Below, piece by piece: positions 21,052 through 21,185 of a DNA stretch of 21,185 bases. Position 1 is the first letter of the stretch. Every line of letters begins with the position of its first letter. Origin of the DNA: Clostridiales bacterium (lineage in GTDB: Bacteria > Bacillota > Clostridia > Oscillospirales > CAG-272); assembly GCA_004554105.1 (NCBI GenBank), contig SFNW01000018.1:1-21185 (forward strand), read 5' to 3'. The position numbers were made by a program, and so were the translations under genes. The notes beneath the pieces were generated by a model. That model saw nothing but the letters and a program-made list of their open reading frames with translations. It was not told the DNA's origin and did no database searches.

Positions 21052-21077
21052 CAAAACAGAACGCCTACGCGTTCCGT
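21052..21077. terminator. Terminator-like hairpin
   Basis: ACAGAACGC (21056-21064) / GCGTTCCGT (21069-21077) with loop CTAC and one G-U pair. On the minus strand TTTT follows, on the plus strand TTTGTCCTTTT. What it would terminate is not visible. Confidence 0.4.
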
Positions 21078-21084
21078 TTGTCCT

Positions 21085-21185
21085 TTTGAATGTTCATTCA
21101 AAACCGAATAAATAGGGAGAAATGCAAGTACGAAGCTATGTGCTATGAACGAATTCGGTGTGCATGACGCACAGCGAAGACGGTT
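21085..21185 (+). other. Possible 5' flank of a 23S rRNA gene running off the right edge
   Basis: TTTGAATGTTCATTCAAAA (near 21085-21103) is a hairpin of the 'CATTxAAAACxGAATA' kind that precedes large rRNA genes in many Firmicutes spacers. The window ends in GGTT, which matches the usual first bases of 23S rRNA (GGTTAAG...). This rests on remembered patterns over a few bases. No 16S gene, rRNA promoter or convincing ORF is seen in the preceding 300 bases, which hold only the repeats and hairpin listed. Confidence 0.3.

Noticed and set aside
20826..21101. Minus-strand 91-codon frame over the 51-bp repeats
   Set aside because: It runs into the tRNA-Lys gene and encodes the same peptide twice only because of the direct repeat; no ribosome binding site.
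21145..21185. Plus-strand ATG with an open frame to the right edge
   Set aside because: Only 13 codons are visible, with no ribosome binding site. The region looks more like rRNA 5' flank.

Overview
The window looks like chromosome from a moderately GC-rich member of the Clostridia, most probably an Oscillospiraceae/Ruminococcaceae-type gut anaerobe. The supporting signs are strong GGAGG-type ribosome binding sites, clear TTGACA/TATAAT-type promoters, GC-rich coding DNA with AT-rich intergenic regions, and a gene set of FeoAB, a 3-hydroxyacyl-CoA dehydrogenase, NAD-type malic enzyme, ammonia-dependent AsnA and Dxs. The taxonomic call is inference from gene content and sequence style; no database was searched.

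Left part (1-10.7 kb), mostly minus strand: a MerR-family regulator cut by the window edge; an acyl-CoA synthetase divergent from a TetR-family regulator; a GC-rich MITE-like repeat; the methionine importer operon metN-metI-metQ; asparagine synthetase A; a plus-strand 3-hydroxyacyl-CoA dehydrogenase; and feoA-feoB for ferrous iron uptake. Right part (10.8-19.7 kb), all plus strand: an RlmA-type 23S rRNA methyltransferase abutting a family 2 glycosyltransferase, malic enzyme, a ComM/YifB-type AAA+ protein, dxs, and a membrane-anchored nucleotide-sugar 4,6-dehydratase of the CapD/PglF type. The last 1.5 kb holds a small HIRAN-domain protein (minus), a tRNA-Lys(CTT) (minus), and a dense patch of palindromes, a duplicated tRNA 3' end and a 51-bp direct repeat. 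The final bases may be the 5' flank of a 23S rRNA gene.

The standout is upstream of metN. Between a consensus promoter and the operon lies a 26-codon reading frame with its own ribosome binding site. It encodes a peptide with nine Met and four Cys residues, followed directly by two mutually exclusive RNA hairpins: a U-tailed intrinsic terminator and an antiterminator whose 5' arm begins 1 base after the leader stop codon. This has the layout of ribosome-mediated transcription attenuation sensing methionine (or Met-tRNA) supply for a methionine importer. In Firmicutes that job is normally done by SAM riboswitches or T-boxes, neither of which I can see here.

Second in interest is a cluster of five DnaA-box-like 9-mers in 140 bp between the comM-like gene and dxs, far from any dnaA gene in this window. 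Third is the tRNA-Lys 3'-end duplication with its palindromic elements at the right end.
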